Notes: a model not told the origin generated them from the sequence alone. A stretch of DNA of 51,949 bases from Streptomyces triticisoli (GCF_003270085.1 NZ_QFDQ01000219.1:1-51949); one strand, 5' to 3'; shown: positions 1-7,874, counted from the first letter of the stretch. Made by a program: numbers and translations.

Positions 1-117
1 GTGCGGTGCCGGGTCGGCCCCGGCCGGGTCGCCCCCGGCCAGAGCCGGCGCCGCCGGCGCAGCCGCGGCCAGCGCGCACAGACCCACTACGAGCGTACGT
101 ATCGAATGGCGGAACAC
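1..117 (-). CDS. N-terminus of a secreted protein (cut by window edge)
   Basis: The reverse strand reads 39 codons from a GTG at 117 to the window edge. The start is well supported by an AAGGAGGA ribosome site six bases upstream (about 123-130). The translation begins with a basic stretch (VFRHSIRT), then a hydrophobic alanine/leucine core and an Ala-rich end (PAAPALA), which is a classical Sec signal peptide. Nothing of the mature protein is visible beyond a GDPAGADPAP linker, so the function cannot be named. It faces away from the gene at 721. Confidence 0.6.
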   Translation of the reverse strand, partial: MFRHSIRTLVVGLCALAAAAPAAPALAGGDPAGADPAPH

Positions 118-315
118 GTTGTCCTCCTTCGGGGGCCTCTCGGGTGGCAGCACCCCCGCCTCATACGACCCGCTCTCGTACTCCGCTGCCCCCTTGGAGC
201 AAGCCCTTCGGGTGACTGACGGAGCGTGACCGGCTTTCGACGTACCGTATGCACCGCGGGCGTGATATAGCGGCACCCCGGAGGCCCCCGGGACAGGCTC
301 TCCATCACCGGTCCT

Positions 316-351
316 CCGCCGCGGAGGCGCCGCGGAAGTCCTCCGCGGCGG
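316..351. terminator. 12-bp perfect hairpin
   Basis: ccgccgcggagg (316-327) pairs exactly with cctccgcggcgg (340-351) across a 12-base loop. It lies between divergent genes, so it is not an obvious 3' terminator for either; it may be a relic terminator or a structured repeat. Confidence 0.4.
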
Positions 352-390
352 CCATTCGGGTGGTGAGCCGGGCAGCCCGGCGATCCAGGC

Positions 391-456
391 AGGGACAGGA
401 CAAGGAGGATTCAGACAGGGACAGGACAAGGAGGATTCAGACAGGGACAGGGCAAG
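391..456. repeat. 26-bp tandem repeat, 2.5 copies
   Basis: Copies at 391-416 and 417-442 are identical (agggacaggacaaggaggat followed by tcagac), and a third partial copy continues at 443-456 with one mismatch. Related cggga/acagga runs continue to about 510. The unit length is not a multiple of three and no gene spans it. Confidence 0.85.
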
Positions 457-720
457 ACGGCGCAGGACCGGAAAGAACAGAGCGGGACGGGACAGGACGG
501 GACCGGTTGCCACTCGCACTACCGCCCTGTCCGGGCCGTCCACCGACACCCTGCGTGACACCTCCACCCGGGGCCGCTCCACCCGGGGCCGCCCCGCCCG
601 GGCCGGGAGCGAGCCCGCGAGCCCCCTGACGCGACCGGCCCGCGTCAAGGCGACCGGGTTCTTCTGCCGCGCCGGATGACATACGCGTGCCGGGACGGGC
701 GAGGCGGCATGCTGGGATCC

Positions 721-1557
721 ATGGCGACTGGCGTGGCGGTGGTTGCGGCACTGGCAGCCGCCTGCTGCTTCGCCGTCGCGGTCGTCATGCAGCAGGCCGC
801 CGCGGCCTCGGAACCCGAGAGCGCGTCCCTGCGCCCGCGGCTGTTCCTGGACCTGTTGCGCAGACCGCTGTGGCTGGCCGGGGCCGCGATGTCGGTCTTC
901 TCCTACGTCATCCAGGGCGTCGCTCTGGTGTTCGGTCCGCTGGTGCTCGTGCTGCCGCTGGCTGCGATGGACCTCGTCTTCGCCCTGCCCCTGGTCGCCT
1001 GGCGCCGCAGGAGGCGCCTCACCCGCAGGGAGGTGGTGGGCGCGCTGTGCACGGCGGGAGGCGTGGCCGCCTTCCTGGCGGTGCTGCCGCCGTCCACGGG
1101 AATCGCGGCGCCGGACCTGAGGGACTGGCTTCCCCTCCTGGCCCTGGCCACCGCCTGCGTGTGTGTCCTCGTGCCGGTCGGGCTGCGCAGGCCGGGCCGC
1201 GCCCGCACCGCCCTCTACGCGGCGGCCGCCGGCGTGCTGTTCGCCCTCCTCGACAGCCTGACCAAGAGCGTGGCCGGCCTCTTCCGCGACAACGGCGTCG
1301 GTGTGCTCGCGCACTGGGAACCGTACGGGCTGCTCCTCGTCGGAGGTACGGGCATGCTGCTTGCCCAAAGTGCCTTTCAGGCCGGCCCTCTGACGATCAG
1401 TCTGCCCATCATCGACACCCTCGAGCCGATCGGCGGCGTCCTGATGGGCGCCCTGGTCTTCCAGGAACGCCTGGCCACGTCCGGGGCGCTGGCCGTCCAG
1501 GGGCTGGGAGCCCTGGCAGCCGTGGCCGGCATCGTCGTCCTCGACAGGTCACCCTGA
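721..1557 (+). CDS. DMT-type multispanning membrane protein
   Basis: A 278-residue membrane protein with about nine or ten hydrophobic segments in two halves, the look of the drug/metabolite transporter superfamily (including NIPA-like members). The N-terminal segment (MATGVAVVAALAAACCFAVA) and a C-terminal helix-turn with SLPIIDTLEPIGGVLMGALV resemble the pore-lining repeats of that superfamily. The start at 721 is the first codon of the hydrophobic segment; in-frame ATGs at 676 and 709 are possible, and no strong ribosome site decides. It stands alone, converging on the arsenic genes. The substrate is unknown. Confidence 0.65.
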   Translation: MATGVAVVAALAAACCFAVAVVMQQAAAASEPESASLRPRLFLDLLRRPLWLAGAAMSVFSYVIQGVALVFGPLVLVLPLAAMDLVFALPLVAWRRRRRLTRREVVGALCTAGGVAAFLAVLPPSTGIAAPDLRDWLPLLALATACVCVLVPVGLRRPGRARTALYAAAAGVLFALLDSLTKSVAGLFRDNGVGVLAHWEPYGLLLVGGTGMLLAQSAFQAGPLTISLPIIDTLEPIGGVLMGALVFQERLATSGALAVQGLGALAAVAGIVVLDRSP

Positions 1558-1703
1558 GCGCGCGACCGCGATGCACGGTTCCACGCCGCTGGACATCTCC
1601 GGACGCGGGACCGGGGCGGGGCCAAGAGCAGAGCGGCGCCGGTTCGCGCGGCTTCGGCTCTTTCTCCTGCCGGAGGCATCGCGGGTGCCGGCGCATCAGC
1701 CGG

Positions 1704-2135
1704 TCACCCGGCCGTCACCGGCCCTTGGTTCGCCTCGATCTCTGTGATCAGGGCCTCGATACGGGTCTTGATCTCGTCGCGGATCGGGCGTACGGCCTCG
1801 ACGCCCTTGCCGGCCGGGTCTTCCAGCGTCCAGTCGAGGTACTTCCTGCCCGGGAAGACCGGACAGGCGTCGCCGCAGCCCATGGTGATGATGTAGTCGG
1901 ACGCCTGGACCGCCTCGGCGGTGAGGACTTTCGGCCTCTGCCCGGCGATGTCGACGCCCATCTCCCGCATGGCTTCGACGGCGGCCGGGTTGACCTGGTC
2001 GGCGGGCAGGGAACCGGCGGAGCGGACCTCGATCCGGTCGCCCGCGAGGTGGGAGAGGAATCCGGCTGCCATCTGCGAACGCCCGGCGTTGTGGACGCAG
2101 ACGAACAGCACGGAAGCGAGCGGGTCGGAGGGCAC
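1704..2135 (-). CDS. arsC: Arsenate reductase, LMW phosphatase-type ArsC
   Basis: Reduces arsenate to arsenite in the cytoplasm. The 143-residue product has the low-molecular-weight tyrosine phosphatase P-loop near its N-terminus, C13-V-H-N-A-G-R19-S (CX5R), preceded by the VLFV strand. It also has a second cysteine pair C87/C91 in MGCGDACPVFPG, the site of the redox relay in thioredoxin- or mycoredoxin-coupled ArsC enzymes. The GTG at 2135 is chosen because GAAGGAAG lies about eight bases upstream; longer in-frame extensions read into arsR sequence and look non-coding. It lies 98 bases downstream of arsR on the same strand, so co-transcription is likely. Length is normal for the family. Confidence 0.9.
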   Translation of the reverse strand: MPSDPLASVLFVCVHNAGRSQMAAGFLSHLAGDRIEVRSAGSLPADQVNPAAVEAMREMGVDIAGQRPKVLTAEAVQASDYIITMGCGDACPVFPGRKYLDWTLEDPAGKGVEAVRPIRDEIKTRIEALITEIEANQGPVTAG

Positions 2136-2233
2136 GGGGTCTTCCTTCACGAGTTGTACGGCTACGGGGCGGGCCGGGAGTGCCGGCGACGAAGCGGTGC
2201 CCGGCACGTTCCCGGTGAGGGCAGGCGGTGACG

Positions 2234-2608
2234 TCAGGTCGAGGGCGGCGCCATGGTCAGCAGCTTGCCCATCGCGGCCAGTACGGACGGCTCGACCCGG
2301 TAGTACACCCAGGTGCCGCGCCGCTCGGAGGTGAGCAGCCCGGCCTCCCTCAGCTTCTTCAGGTGGTGGGAGACGGTCGGCTGGGAGACGCCCACGTCGG
2401 AGATGTCGCACACGCATGCCTCGCCGTCCTCGTGCGAGGCGACCGCGGAGAACAGCCGCAGCCGCACCGGGTCGCCCAGGGCCTTGAACATCCGGGCGGC
2501 CGTCTCGGCCTCCTCCGCGGTGAACGGGCGCTCGGTGAGCGGCGGGCAGCACGGCGCCACAGCATCGGACTCGGGCTCGATCAGCGGCAGCACCTTCGTG
2601 TTCGACAT
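2234..2608 (-). CDS. arsR: ArsR/SmtB-family arsenic-responsive repressor
   Basis: A 124-residue winged-helix metalloregulator. The recognition helix region is VSQPTVSHHLKKLREAGLL, and the wing is RRGTWVYYRV. Candidate As(III) ligands are the vicinal pair C20-C21 in the N-terminal arm and C65/C67 in the ACVCDIS helix, an arrangement like actinobacterial (Corynebacterium-type) ArsR with ligands from both regions. It should repress its own operon and release DNA when arsenite binds. The ATG at 2608 lies inside a 10-bp inverted repeat (2600-2633), so autorepression is probable. No ribosome site is visible upstream, suggesting a leaderless or near-leaderless message. Confidence 0.9.
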   Translation of the reverse strand: MSNTKVLPLIEPESDAVAPCCPPLTERPFTAEEAETAARMFKALGDPVRLRLFSAVASHEDGEACVCDISDVGVSQPTVSHHLKKLREAGLLTSERRGTWVYYRVEPSVLAAMGKLLTMAPPST

Positions 2609-2633
2609 AAATCTATGTTGACATATGTCGAAC
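2600..2633. promoter_or_regulatory. Probable ArsR operator at the arsR start
   Basis: GTTCGACATA (2600-2609) and TATGTCGAAC (2624-2633) form a perfect 10-bp inverted repeat with a 14-base spacer. Inside it is a second near-palindrome, ttgacatatgtcgaa (2618-2632). AT-rich sequence is rare in this DNA. The element tctatgttgac (2612-2622) recurs at 3747-3757 in front of the other half of the arsenic locus. Confidence 0.7.
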
Positions 2634-2656
2634 CAAGTGGACGAGGGGCGAACGGC

Positions 2657-3718
2657 TCAGCCGCGAGCGAGATGGGCCGCCAGATGCCGCGCAACGCGGG
2701 CCGCGTCCCGGCCGACGCCGCGCAGGGAGTTCGACGACAGGCTGCGCTGCCACTCCAGCCCGACGAACACCAGGCCCGGGTGGGCGGGGGAGACGCCGTC
2801 GCGCTGCCGAGGCCGGCCGGAGCCGTCGAGCGCCCCGTCCAGGTCGGCGAGATAGGGCAGGTCCGGCCGGTAGCCGGTGGCCAGCAGGATCGTGTCCACC
2901 TCCTCCCGCGCCCCGCCCGGCCAGATCACCTCGGCGCCGTCGACGCCGGTGAACAGCTCCCGCCGGTCCGGTGCTCCCTGGGCGAGTGCGGCGCGGTAGC
3001 GGCCGTCGTCGATGACCAGCTGTGTCGGCGGAGTGCGCACCAAGCGGCCGAGCGGGGCCGTGTCCAGGCCGGTGCGGGCGAGCCAGAAGTGCAGCTCACG
3101 GCCGAGGAGGCGCTGCCGGGCGAACCTCACCGGTTTCCGGCCTGCGAGCGTCACCCGTGCCGTCCGGGCGAGCTCGGCGGCGATCTGCACCGCTGAGTTC
3201 CCCGCCCCGACCACGACGATCCGCTGCCCGGCGAACGGGGAGGGGTTGCGGTAGTCGGCGGCGTGCAGCACCGAGCCGGTGAAGCCCGTCAGCCCCGGCA
3301 GTGCCGGCCGGTACGGGCGTCCGAAGGTGCCGGAGGCGGTGACCACGGCGCGTGCCGTCAGCCGGCTGCCGTTCTCCAGGTCCAGTTCGAACCCTCCATT
3401 GGTCCGTCGGGCGCGGGTGAGGCGGTGACGGGTGCGGATGTCGGCGTCCAGGTGCGCGGCGTACGCGGTCAGGTAGGCGACCACCTCGTCCCGGTGCGGG
3501 TAGCGGTCCGGATCCCCGCCGGGAAACGGCATTCCCGGCAGCGAGCTGTAGCGGGCGGGCGAGAACAGGGTGAGGCTGTCGTAGTAGCGCGGCCACGACC
3601 CGGCCGCCTGCTCGGATGCCTCCAGGACCACCGGCCGCACCCCGTGCCGCAGCAGAGTGTGCGCCGCGGCGAGCCCGGACTGTCCGCCGCCGATCACCGC
3701 CACGTCGATGTGCTCCAC
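2657..3718 (-). CDS. arsO: ArsO-like flavin-containing monooxygenase
   Basis: A 353-residue two-dinucleotide-fold flavoprotein. The FAD motif GGGQSG is at 10-15, the NADPH motif VVVGAGNSA at about 168-176, and the FMO fingerprint FxGxxxHxxxY is exact at F146-G148-H152-Y156. A LATGYRPDLPYL motif closes the NADP domain. Proteins of this type (ArsO) are recurrent members of Streptomyces ars operons, but their reaction is not settled; oxidation of a trivalent arsenical is a reasonable inference. Start at 3718 has an AGGGGG site about ten bases upstream. It follows arsR tail-to-head on the minus strand and diverges from the FAD oxidoreductase at 3825. Confidence 0.75.
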   Translation of the reverse strand: MEHIDVAVIGGGQSGLAAAHTLLRHGVRPVVLEASEQAAGSWPRYYDSLTLFSPARYSSLPGMPFPGGDPDRYPHRDEVVAYLTAYAAHLDADIRTRHRLTRARRTNGGFELDLENGSRLTARAVVTASGTFGRPYRPALPGLTGFTGSVLHAADYRNPSPFAGQRIVVVGAGNSAVQIAAELARTARVTLAGRKPVRFARQRLLGRELHFWLARTGLDTAPLGRLVRTPPTQLVIDDGRYRAALAQGAPDRRELFTGVDGAEVIWPGGAREEVDTILLATGYRPDLPYLADLDGALDGSGRPRQRDGVSPAHPGLVFVGLEWQRSLSSNSLRGVGRDAARVARHLAAHLARG

Positions 3719-3746
3719 CAGAAGACCCCCTGGATTTGATGAATGT

Positions 3747-3767
3747 CTATGTTGACGCTTATCGAAT
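3747..3767. promoter_or_regulatory. Second ArsR-like operator in the divergent promoter
   Basis: tctatgttgac (3747-3757) is identical to 2612-2622, followed by ttatcgaa where the first site has tatgtcgaa, so the 15-mer ttgac-N5-tcgaa is shared (3753-3767). A further half site, aatgtcgaa, occurs at 3801-3809. The position between the divergent monooxygenase and oxidoreductase genes would let ArsR control both. Confidence 0.6.
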
Positions 3768-3824
3768 CAGATGCCATGCTTGCCGCGCAAGCCATCGACG
3801 AATGTCGAAACAAAGGGGAATCTC

Positions 3825-5192
3825 GTGACCGCGCCCACCACCGACCAGCTGCCCGTCGTCGTCATCGGCGCAGGCCCCATCGGCCTGGCAGCCGCCGCCC
3901 ACCTCGTCGAGCGCGGCCTCGAACCGTTGGTCCTGGAGGCCGGCCCCTCCGCCGGCACGGCCGTACGCGACTGGGCGCACGTGCGGCTGTTCTCCCCGTG
4001 GGCCGAGGTCACCGACCCGGCCGCCGAGAAGCTGCTCGCCCCCACCGGCTGGGTCCGCCCCGACGGCGCCACCTACCCCACCGGCGGTGACTGGGCCGAG
4101 CAGTACCTCCAGCCGCTCGCCGACGTCCTCGGCGACAAGGTCCGCTACGGCGCCACGGTGACCGGTGTCGCCCGCGCGGGCCGCGACCGCATCGTCGACG
4201 CAGACCGCGACGAGCAGCCCTTCACCGTGCACATCGAGCTGGCCGACGGCCGCGAGGAGCGGATCAGCGCCCGCGCCGTCATCGACGCTTCCGGCACCTG
4301 GTCCGCCCCCGGCCCGATGGGCGCCGACGGTCTGCCCGCCCTGGGCGAGAAGGCGGCGGCCGACCGCATCTCCTACCGCGTCCCCGACCTGGAGGACCCC
4401 GCCGTCCGCGCCCGGTACGCGGGCAAGCACACCGCCGTCATCGGCTCCGGAGCTTCCGCCTTCACCGCGCTCGCTCACCTCGCCGACCTGGCCAAGGACG
4501 AGCCGGGCACGCACGCTGCGTGGGTACTGCGCCGCGGCATCGGCGCGAACACCTTCGGCGGCGGCGAGGCCGACCAGCTCCCCGCCCGCGGCGCCCTGGG
4601 CCTGCGTGCCGAGGCCGCCGTCGAGGACGGCCACGCCTCCGCCGTGACCGGCTTCCGCACACAGGCCGCGGAGCGGGACGGCGACCGGCTGGTTCTGGTC
4701 GCCGAGGACGGCCGCCGCCTGGACCCGGTCGACGAGGTGATCGTGCTGACCGGCTTCCGGCCCGACCTGTCCTTCCTCTCCGAGGTCCGCCTCGGCCTCG
4801 ACGAACGCCTCCAGGCCCCGACCGCGCTGGCCCCGCTCATCGACCCGAACGTCCACTCCTGCGGCACCGTCTACCCGCACGGCGTGGGCGAGCTCTCCCA
4901 CCCGGAGAAGGACATCTACCTGGTCGGCGTGAAGTCCTACGGCCGCGCGCCCACATTCCTCGCGATGACCGGCTACGAGCAGGTCCGCTCCATCACCGCC
5001 GCGATCGCCGGCGACCACGAGGCCGCCGAGCGCGTCGAACTGACCCTGCCGGAGACCGGCGTGTGCGGCGGTGCGGGCCTGTACGACGACCCCGACGCCA
5101 CCCAGGGGAGCCAGGACGGGGGTTGCTGCGCAGCCCCGGCCGCTCTCCAGATCGGGGTCGGCGCCCCGACCGCCCCCTCCGGCGGCTGCTGA
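3825..5192 (+). CDS. FAD/NAD(P)-dependent oxidoreductase with Cys-rich tail
   Basis: A 455-residue flavoprotein. FAD-binding GAGPIG is at 15-20 and a second dinucleotide motif, VIGSGASAFTALAHL, begins near 205; a VLTGFRPDLSFL motif follows the NADP domain. The last ~45 residues carry cysteines in GVCGGAGLYDD, GGCC and a terminal PSGGC, unlike ordinary FMO/thioredoxin-reductase-like proteins, and look suited to binding soft metalloids. GTG at 3825 is chosen for the AAAGGGGA site just upstream; the upstream ATG at 3771 overlaps the operator. It is followed 35 bases later by arsI. Its substrate is unknown: reduction of a pentavalent organoarsenical or oxidation of a trivalent one are both possible. 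Confidence 0.7.
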   Translation: MTAPTTDQLPVVVIGAGPIGLAAAAHLVERGLEPLVLEAGPSAGTAVRDWAHVRLFSPWAEVTDPAAEKLLAPTGWVRPDGATYPTGGDWAEQYLQPLADVLGDKVRYGATVTGVARAGRDRIVDADRDEQPFTVHIELADGREERISARAVIDASGTWSAPGPMGADGLPALGEKAAADRISYRVPDLEDPAVRARYAGKHTAVIGSGASAFTALAHLADLAKDEPGTHAAWVLRRGIGANTFGGGEADQLPARGALGLRAEAAVEDGHASAVTGFRTQAAERDGDRLVLVAEDGRRLDPVDEVIVLTGFRPDLSFLSEVRLGLDERLQAPTALAPLIDPNVHSCGTVYPHGVGELSHPEKDIYLVGVKSYGRAPTFLAMTGYEQVRSITAAIAGDHEAAERVELTLPETGVCGGAGLYDDPDATQGSQDGGCCAAPAALQIGVGAPTAPSGGC

Positions 5193-5227
5193 CCGGCCAA
5201 CCCACCCCATCCAGCAGGAGGAACGCC

Positions 5228-5686
5228 ATGTCCCGCGTCCAACTTGCGCTCCGCGTCGCCGACCTCGACGCGTCCATCGCCTTCTACAGCAAGCTGTTCG
5301 GCACCGAGCCCGCCAAGCTCCGCGACGGCTACGCCAACTTCGCCATCGCCGAGCCCCCGCTCAAACTCGTCCTGATCGAAGGCACGGCAGAAGAGGCAAC
5401 CCGCCTGGACCATCTCGGCGTCGAAGTCGACACGACCGAGTCCGTCCACGCCGCCACCACCCGCCTGCGGGAGGCCGGCCTGGCCACCACCGAGGAGAAC
5501 GACACGGCCTGTTGCTACGCCCTCCAGGACAAGGTCTGGGTCCACGGCCCCGGCCAGGAGCCCTGGGAGGTGTACGTCGTCAAGGCCGACGTCGGCACCC
5601 TCACCAAGCAGCAGAGCAGCACCTGCTGCACCGACCCGGCCACCGCCGACACCAAGGAACCCGCCGCCGAGGGCGGCTGCTGCTGA
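5228..5686 (+). CDS. arsI: ArsI/CadI-type C-As lyase dioxygenase
   Basis: A vicinal-oxygen-chelate metalloenzyme of 152 residues. ArsI cleaves the carbon-arsenic bond of trivalent methyl- and aromatic arsenicals using Fe(II) and O2. The predicted iron ligands are Q5 (RVQLALRV), H62 (DHLGVEV) and E114 (PWEVYVV), matching the Gln/His/Glu set known for the actinobacterial ArsI from Thermomonospora. The substrate-binding vicinal cysteines are C95-C96 in ACCYA. The C-terminus adds two more pairs, STCC (133-134) and a terminal GGCC (151-152). Start at 5228 has a textbook GGAGG at 5217-5221. The gene ends the plus-strand arsenic unit just before a strong hairpin. The related CadI cadmium protein is the alternative name. 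Confidence 0.85.
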   Translation: MSRVQLALRVADLDASIAFYSKLFGTEPAKLRDGYANFAIAEPPLKLVLIEGTAEEATRLDHLGVEVDTTESVHAATTRLREAGLATTEENDTACCYALQDKVWVHGPGQEPWEVYVVKADVGTLTKQQSSTCCTDPATADTKEPAAEGGCC

Positions 5687-5715
5687 CCAGCCCATGACGG
5701 ACCTCCGCACCACCG

Positions 5716-5750
5716 GGGCCGCGACCGGAGCAGGGGACCGGTCGCGGCCC
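5716..5750 (+). terminator. Strong hairpin terminator after arsI
   Basis: gggccgcgaccgg (5716-5728) and ccggtcgcggccc (5738-5750) pair perfectly over 13 bp with a 9-base loop, 30 bases past the arsI stop. There is no U-tract, as usual in Streptomyces. Confidence 0.8.
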
Positions 5751-5900
5751 TGTCCGAGTACCGGTCAAGCCGGTTCGGCAGCCAGGGCGCGCAGTGCCGG
5801 GATGCCGGGACGGGTTCGGGATGACCACCCACGGACGCCCTGCGGAGGGGGAGCGGCAGTACCAACGAGCGGGGCCGCGCCTTCCGTACCTCGAACCGGC

Positions 5901-5977
5901 TCAGGGCCGCACCAGGCAGTACGGCTGGTGCCCCGCCTCGTGCAGCCGGTGGCTGAAGTCCTGACACTCATGCAGCG
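5901..5977 (-). pseudogene. Duplicated 3' fragment of the gene at 8140-8571
   Basis: The reverse strand encodes the last ~25 residues of the 8140-8571 protein almost unchanged (DFSHRLHEAGHQPYCLV then R instead of W, P, stop), with the same stop codon context. DNA identity runs from about 5893 to 5977 with a handful of substitutions and then ends abruptly at the catgcag/gtgcagc junction. There is no 5' portion, so this is a remnant copy and not a gene. Confidence 0.8.
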
Positions 5978-6030
5978 ATCGGAGGCGGTGGGGTGCCGCG
6001 TTTCGGGCACTCGACCAGGTACTCGCCCGG

Positions 6031-6405
6031 TTACAGGTACGGGCGGGTGATGAGCTCAATCGCGTGACCGGCAGGGTCCTTGAAGTACACCCCTCGACCG
6101 CCGTGCCCGTTGTTGATCTCGCCCGGGCGCCGCATCTGCGGATCGGCCCAGTGCTCGATGCCGCGCTCGCACAGTCGCCGGTACGCCCGATCGAACAGCT
6201 CGTCGTCGACCAGGAACGCGTAGTGCTGCATCTGGATCTCCACCGGCGGCTCGGCGAACTGGAGCAGCACGCCGTCGGTGAGCTGGATGTTGGTGAACGG
6301 ACCCCAGGACGGCGCTTCCGGAAGTTCCAGGAGTTCCCGGAAGAACCGGGCCGACTCGTCGCGGTCCTTGGCGGCGATGATGGTGTGGTTGAACGTGACT
6401 GCCAT
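6031..6405 (-). CDS. VOC-family (glyoxalase/dioxygenase-like) protein
   Basis: A 124-residue single vicinal-oxygen-chelate unit pair. It starts MAVTFNHTIIAAKDRDESAR, with H7 as the first likely metal ligand, and has MQHYAFLVDD (second ligand His) and DPAGHAIELITRPY near the end (Glu ligand). Such proteins bind Fe, Zn or Mn and act as glyoxalases, ring-cleaving dioxygenases or antibiotic-binding proteins; the substrate is not evident. Start 6405 has GAGGT eight bases upstream. It is monocistronic, with a relic on one side and a gap on the other. Confidence 0.8.
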   Translation of the reverse strand: MAVTFNHTIIAAKDRDESARFFRELLELPEAPSWGPFTNIQLTDGVLLQFAEPPVEIQMQHYAFLVDDELFDRAYRRLCERGIEHWADPQMRRPGEINNGHGGRGVYFKDPAGHAIELITRPYL

Positions 6406-6797
6406 TCGGCTGACCTCGCTGTCGCTCGACACGGAGAAGGGACTCTCGGTGCACGAGCACGGGGAGGCCCACGTGCCGAACCGGGGAGGTGCTCTCTGCG
6501 CACCCGCTGTGCGATCAGCCCTCCACCGGACAGCCAATCCGTGTGTGGCGTAGCGCCGGTCCGGTGTTCACGTCGACCGACGTTACTTGATCTCACCGGC
6601 CGTGCCAACAGGACGGGAGGGGAGCCTCCTCACGGACGGGTGGCAGGCGATGGACGGTCTCCAGGACCGCCCCGCCAACCGTCCGATGCCCCGCGGAAAG
6701 CACTTGCGTCTGCTGTCCTCTCATGGGCAGGGCGCGGTGGTGATCGGGACGGAGAGCGAGCTCCCCGTGCGTCGACTTCGGCGGTCACGGTGAGGGC
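6406..6797. other. Gap with no recognisable gene
   Basis: Short frames occur on both strands, but none has a ribosome site plus recognisable content. The promoter of the VOC gene should lie near 6420-6480 and may include the upstream part of the decayed cupin gene, which I could not align in any frame. Confidence 0.4.
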
Positions 6798-7019
6798 GTG
6801 CTGCTCGTTCATGGCGGTCCACGTGACGGCACCGTGGTACGCGTGAGCGCCGGCGAAACCGTGAAGTGCCCGGCCGGTGAGGAGCGCTGGCACAGCGCCA
6901 CCGACACCACCCTCATGGCGTGCATCGCCCTCGTCGTTGGTGACGGCGACGGCAACGGCACCACCTGGCTGGAGCCGGTGACCGACGACCAGTACGCAAG
7001 CACCCTGGCCGGCAACTGA
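6798..7019 (+). pseudogene. C-terminal half of a cupin-domain protein
   Basis: The 73-codon frame carries the second half of a small cupin barrel: VSAGETVKCPAGEERWHSA followed by TTLMACIALV and TTWLEPVTDDQY, the usual end of quercetinase/mandelonitrile-lyase-like cupins. The first cupin motif with its His-X-His metal ligands is absent upstream in all three frames. The GTG at 6798 has no well-spaced ribosome site. This is most likely the 3' remnant of a truncated gene; a short expressed protein is possible. Confidence 0.6.
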
Positions 7020-7424
7020 ACACTCCCCGCCGTCCAGACCTCCACTCATGGGCCGTATCCCTCGATCTCCATGCCGGTGTGCGGCAGCGGCACCGCGCTG
7101 GGCGCCGTCGGAATCCTCGCTCTGCCCCTGCCCTTCATCCTGCGGCCGTACTGCCGCTCGCCGGCGCGGGCACGGTGAAGCGGGCGCTCCGCAAGGGGTG
7201 GCTCTGGTGCGGGGTCGGGGCCACCACGCCGGCTCTCCGCCTGCTGTTGCTCAGTGCCCGGCCCAGCGTTGCTGCCGGCGCCGTCGTGTTGGTGCAGGTT
7301 GTCCGCGCGGTGCGGTTGGCCCTCACGGGATGTCTGACCGTTCACTCGTTCGGACGGCTCTGGATAGTGGCAGGGCCCTTCCGCGGACACGGTGGACGCA
7401 TCGGACGCCAGGAAGGACGACGCC
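7020..7424. other. Gap with no convincing gene
   Basis: Frames around 7070-7330 have stretches of hydrophobic residues on the plus strand (for example after the ATG at 7070), but they break between frames. This could be a decayed membrane-protein gene; I cannot name it. Confidence 0.3.
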
Positions 7425-7874
7425 ATGACGCAGCAGCCGGCGACGCCGGAACACCATCCGCGAGACCAGGTCGGCGCGACGGGCGGGACAAGCTTCTGGG
7501 CGACGGGCGGGACGGTGTTCGCCGGGGTGGTGCTGCTGGTGGACGGCCTGCTGAACATTCTCAAGGGCATCACGGCCATCGCGTCCAACGACATCTACGC
7601 GCGCGTCAACGACTACGTCTACCACTTCAACCTGACCGGCTGGGGCTGGGCTCTGGTGATCGTGGGCGTGCTGGCCGTCACCACCGGCCTCGGCATCCTC
7701 ACGGACGCGCTGTGGGCCCGGGTCGTGGGCGTGTTCATAGCCTCGGTCAGCCTGATCGCCAACTTCCTCTGGCTGCCCTACCTACCCCTCTGGGCCCTCA
7801 TCTCCATCGGCCTGGACGCCTGGGTCATCTGGGCACTGACCGCCCACCGCTCACCGCGGTCCGCTGCCCTGTGA
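7425..7874 (+). CDS. DUF7144-type four-helix membrane protein
   Basis: A 149-residue integral membrane protein with a hydrophilic N-terminal tail (about 20 residues) and four hydrophobic helices: GGTVFAGVVLLVDGLLNILK, WGWALVIVGVLAVTTGLGIL, the VVGVFIASVSLIANFLWLPY span, and the final span through WALISIGLDAWVIWAL. This pattern with the LNILKGITAIA loop is common in Streptomyces as a small family of unknown function. The ATG at 7425 is preferred over 7392 because GGAAGGA sits at 7411-7417. It appears monocistronic. Confidence 0.75.
   Translation: MTQQPATPEHHPRDQVGATGGTSFWATGGTVFAGVVLLVDGLLNILKGITAIASNDIYARVNDYVYHFNLTGWGWALVIVGVLAVTTGLGILTDALWARVVGVFIASVSLIANFLWLPYLPLWALISIGLDAWVIWALTAHRSPRSAAL

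Larger units (their letters stand above)
118..720. other. Gene-free, repeat-rich gap
   Basis: No open frame here has a credible start or coding character. The gap holds a perfect inverted repeat (316-351), a 26-base tandem repeat (391-456) and a 15-base tandem duplication (562-576 and 577-591, unit ctccacccggggccg). It should also contain the promoters of the two divergent flanking genes, which I could not place. Confidence 0.5.

Noticed and set aside
249..629. 126-codon plus-strand frame over the tandem repeats
   Set aside because: It merely translates the 26-bp repeat in changing frames, has no ribosome site and no recognisable content.
3771..3824. Earlier ATG for the FAD oxidoreductase
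   Set aside because: It overlaps the operator region, and GTG 3825 has the ribosome site and family-like N-terminus.
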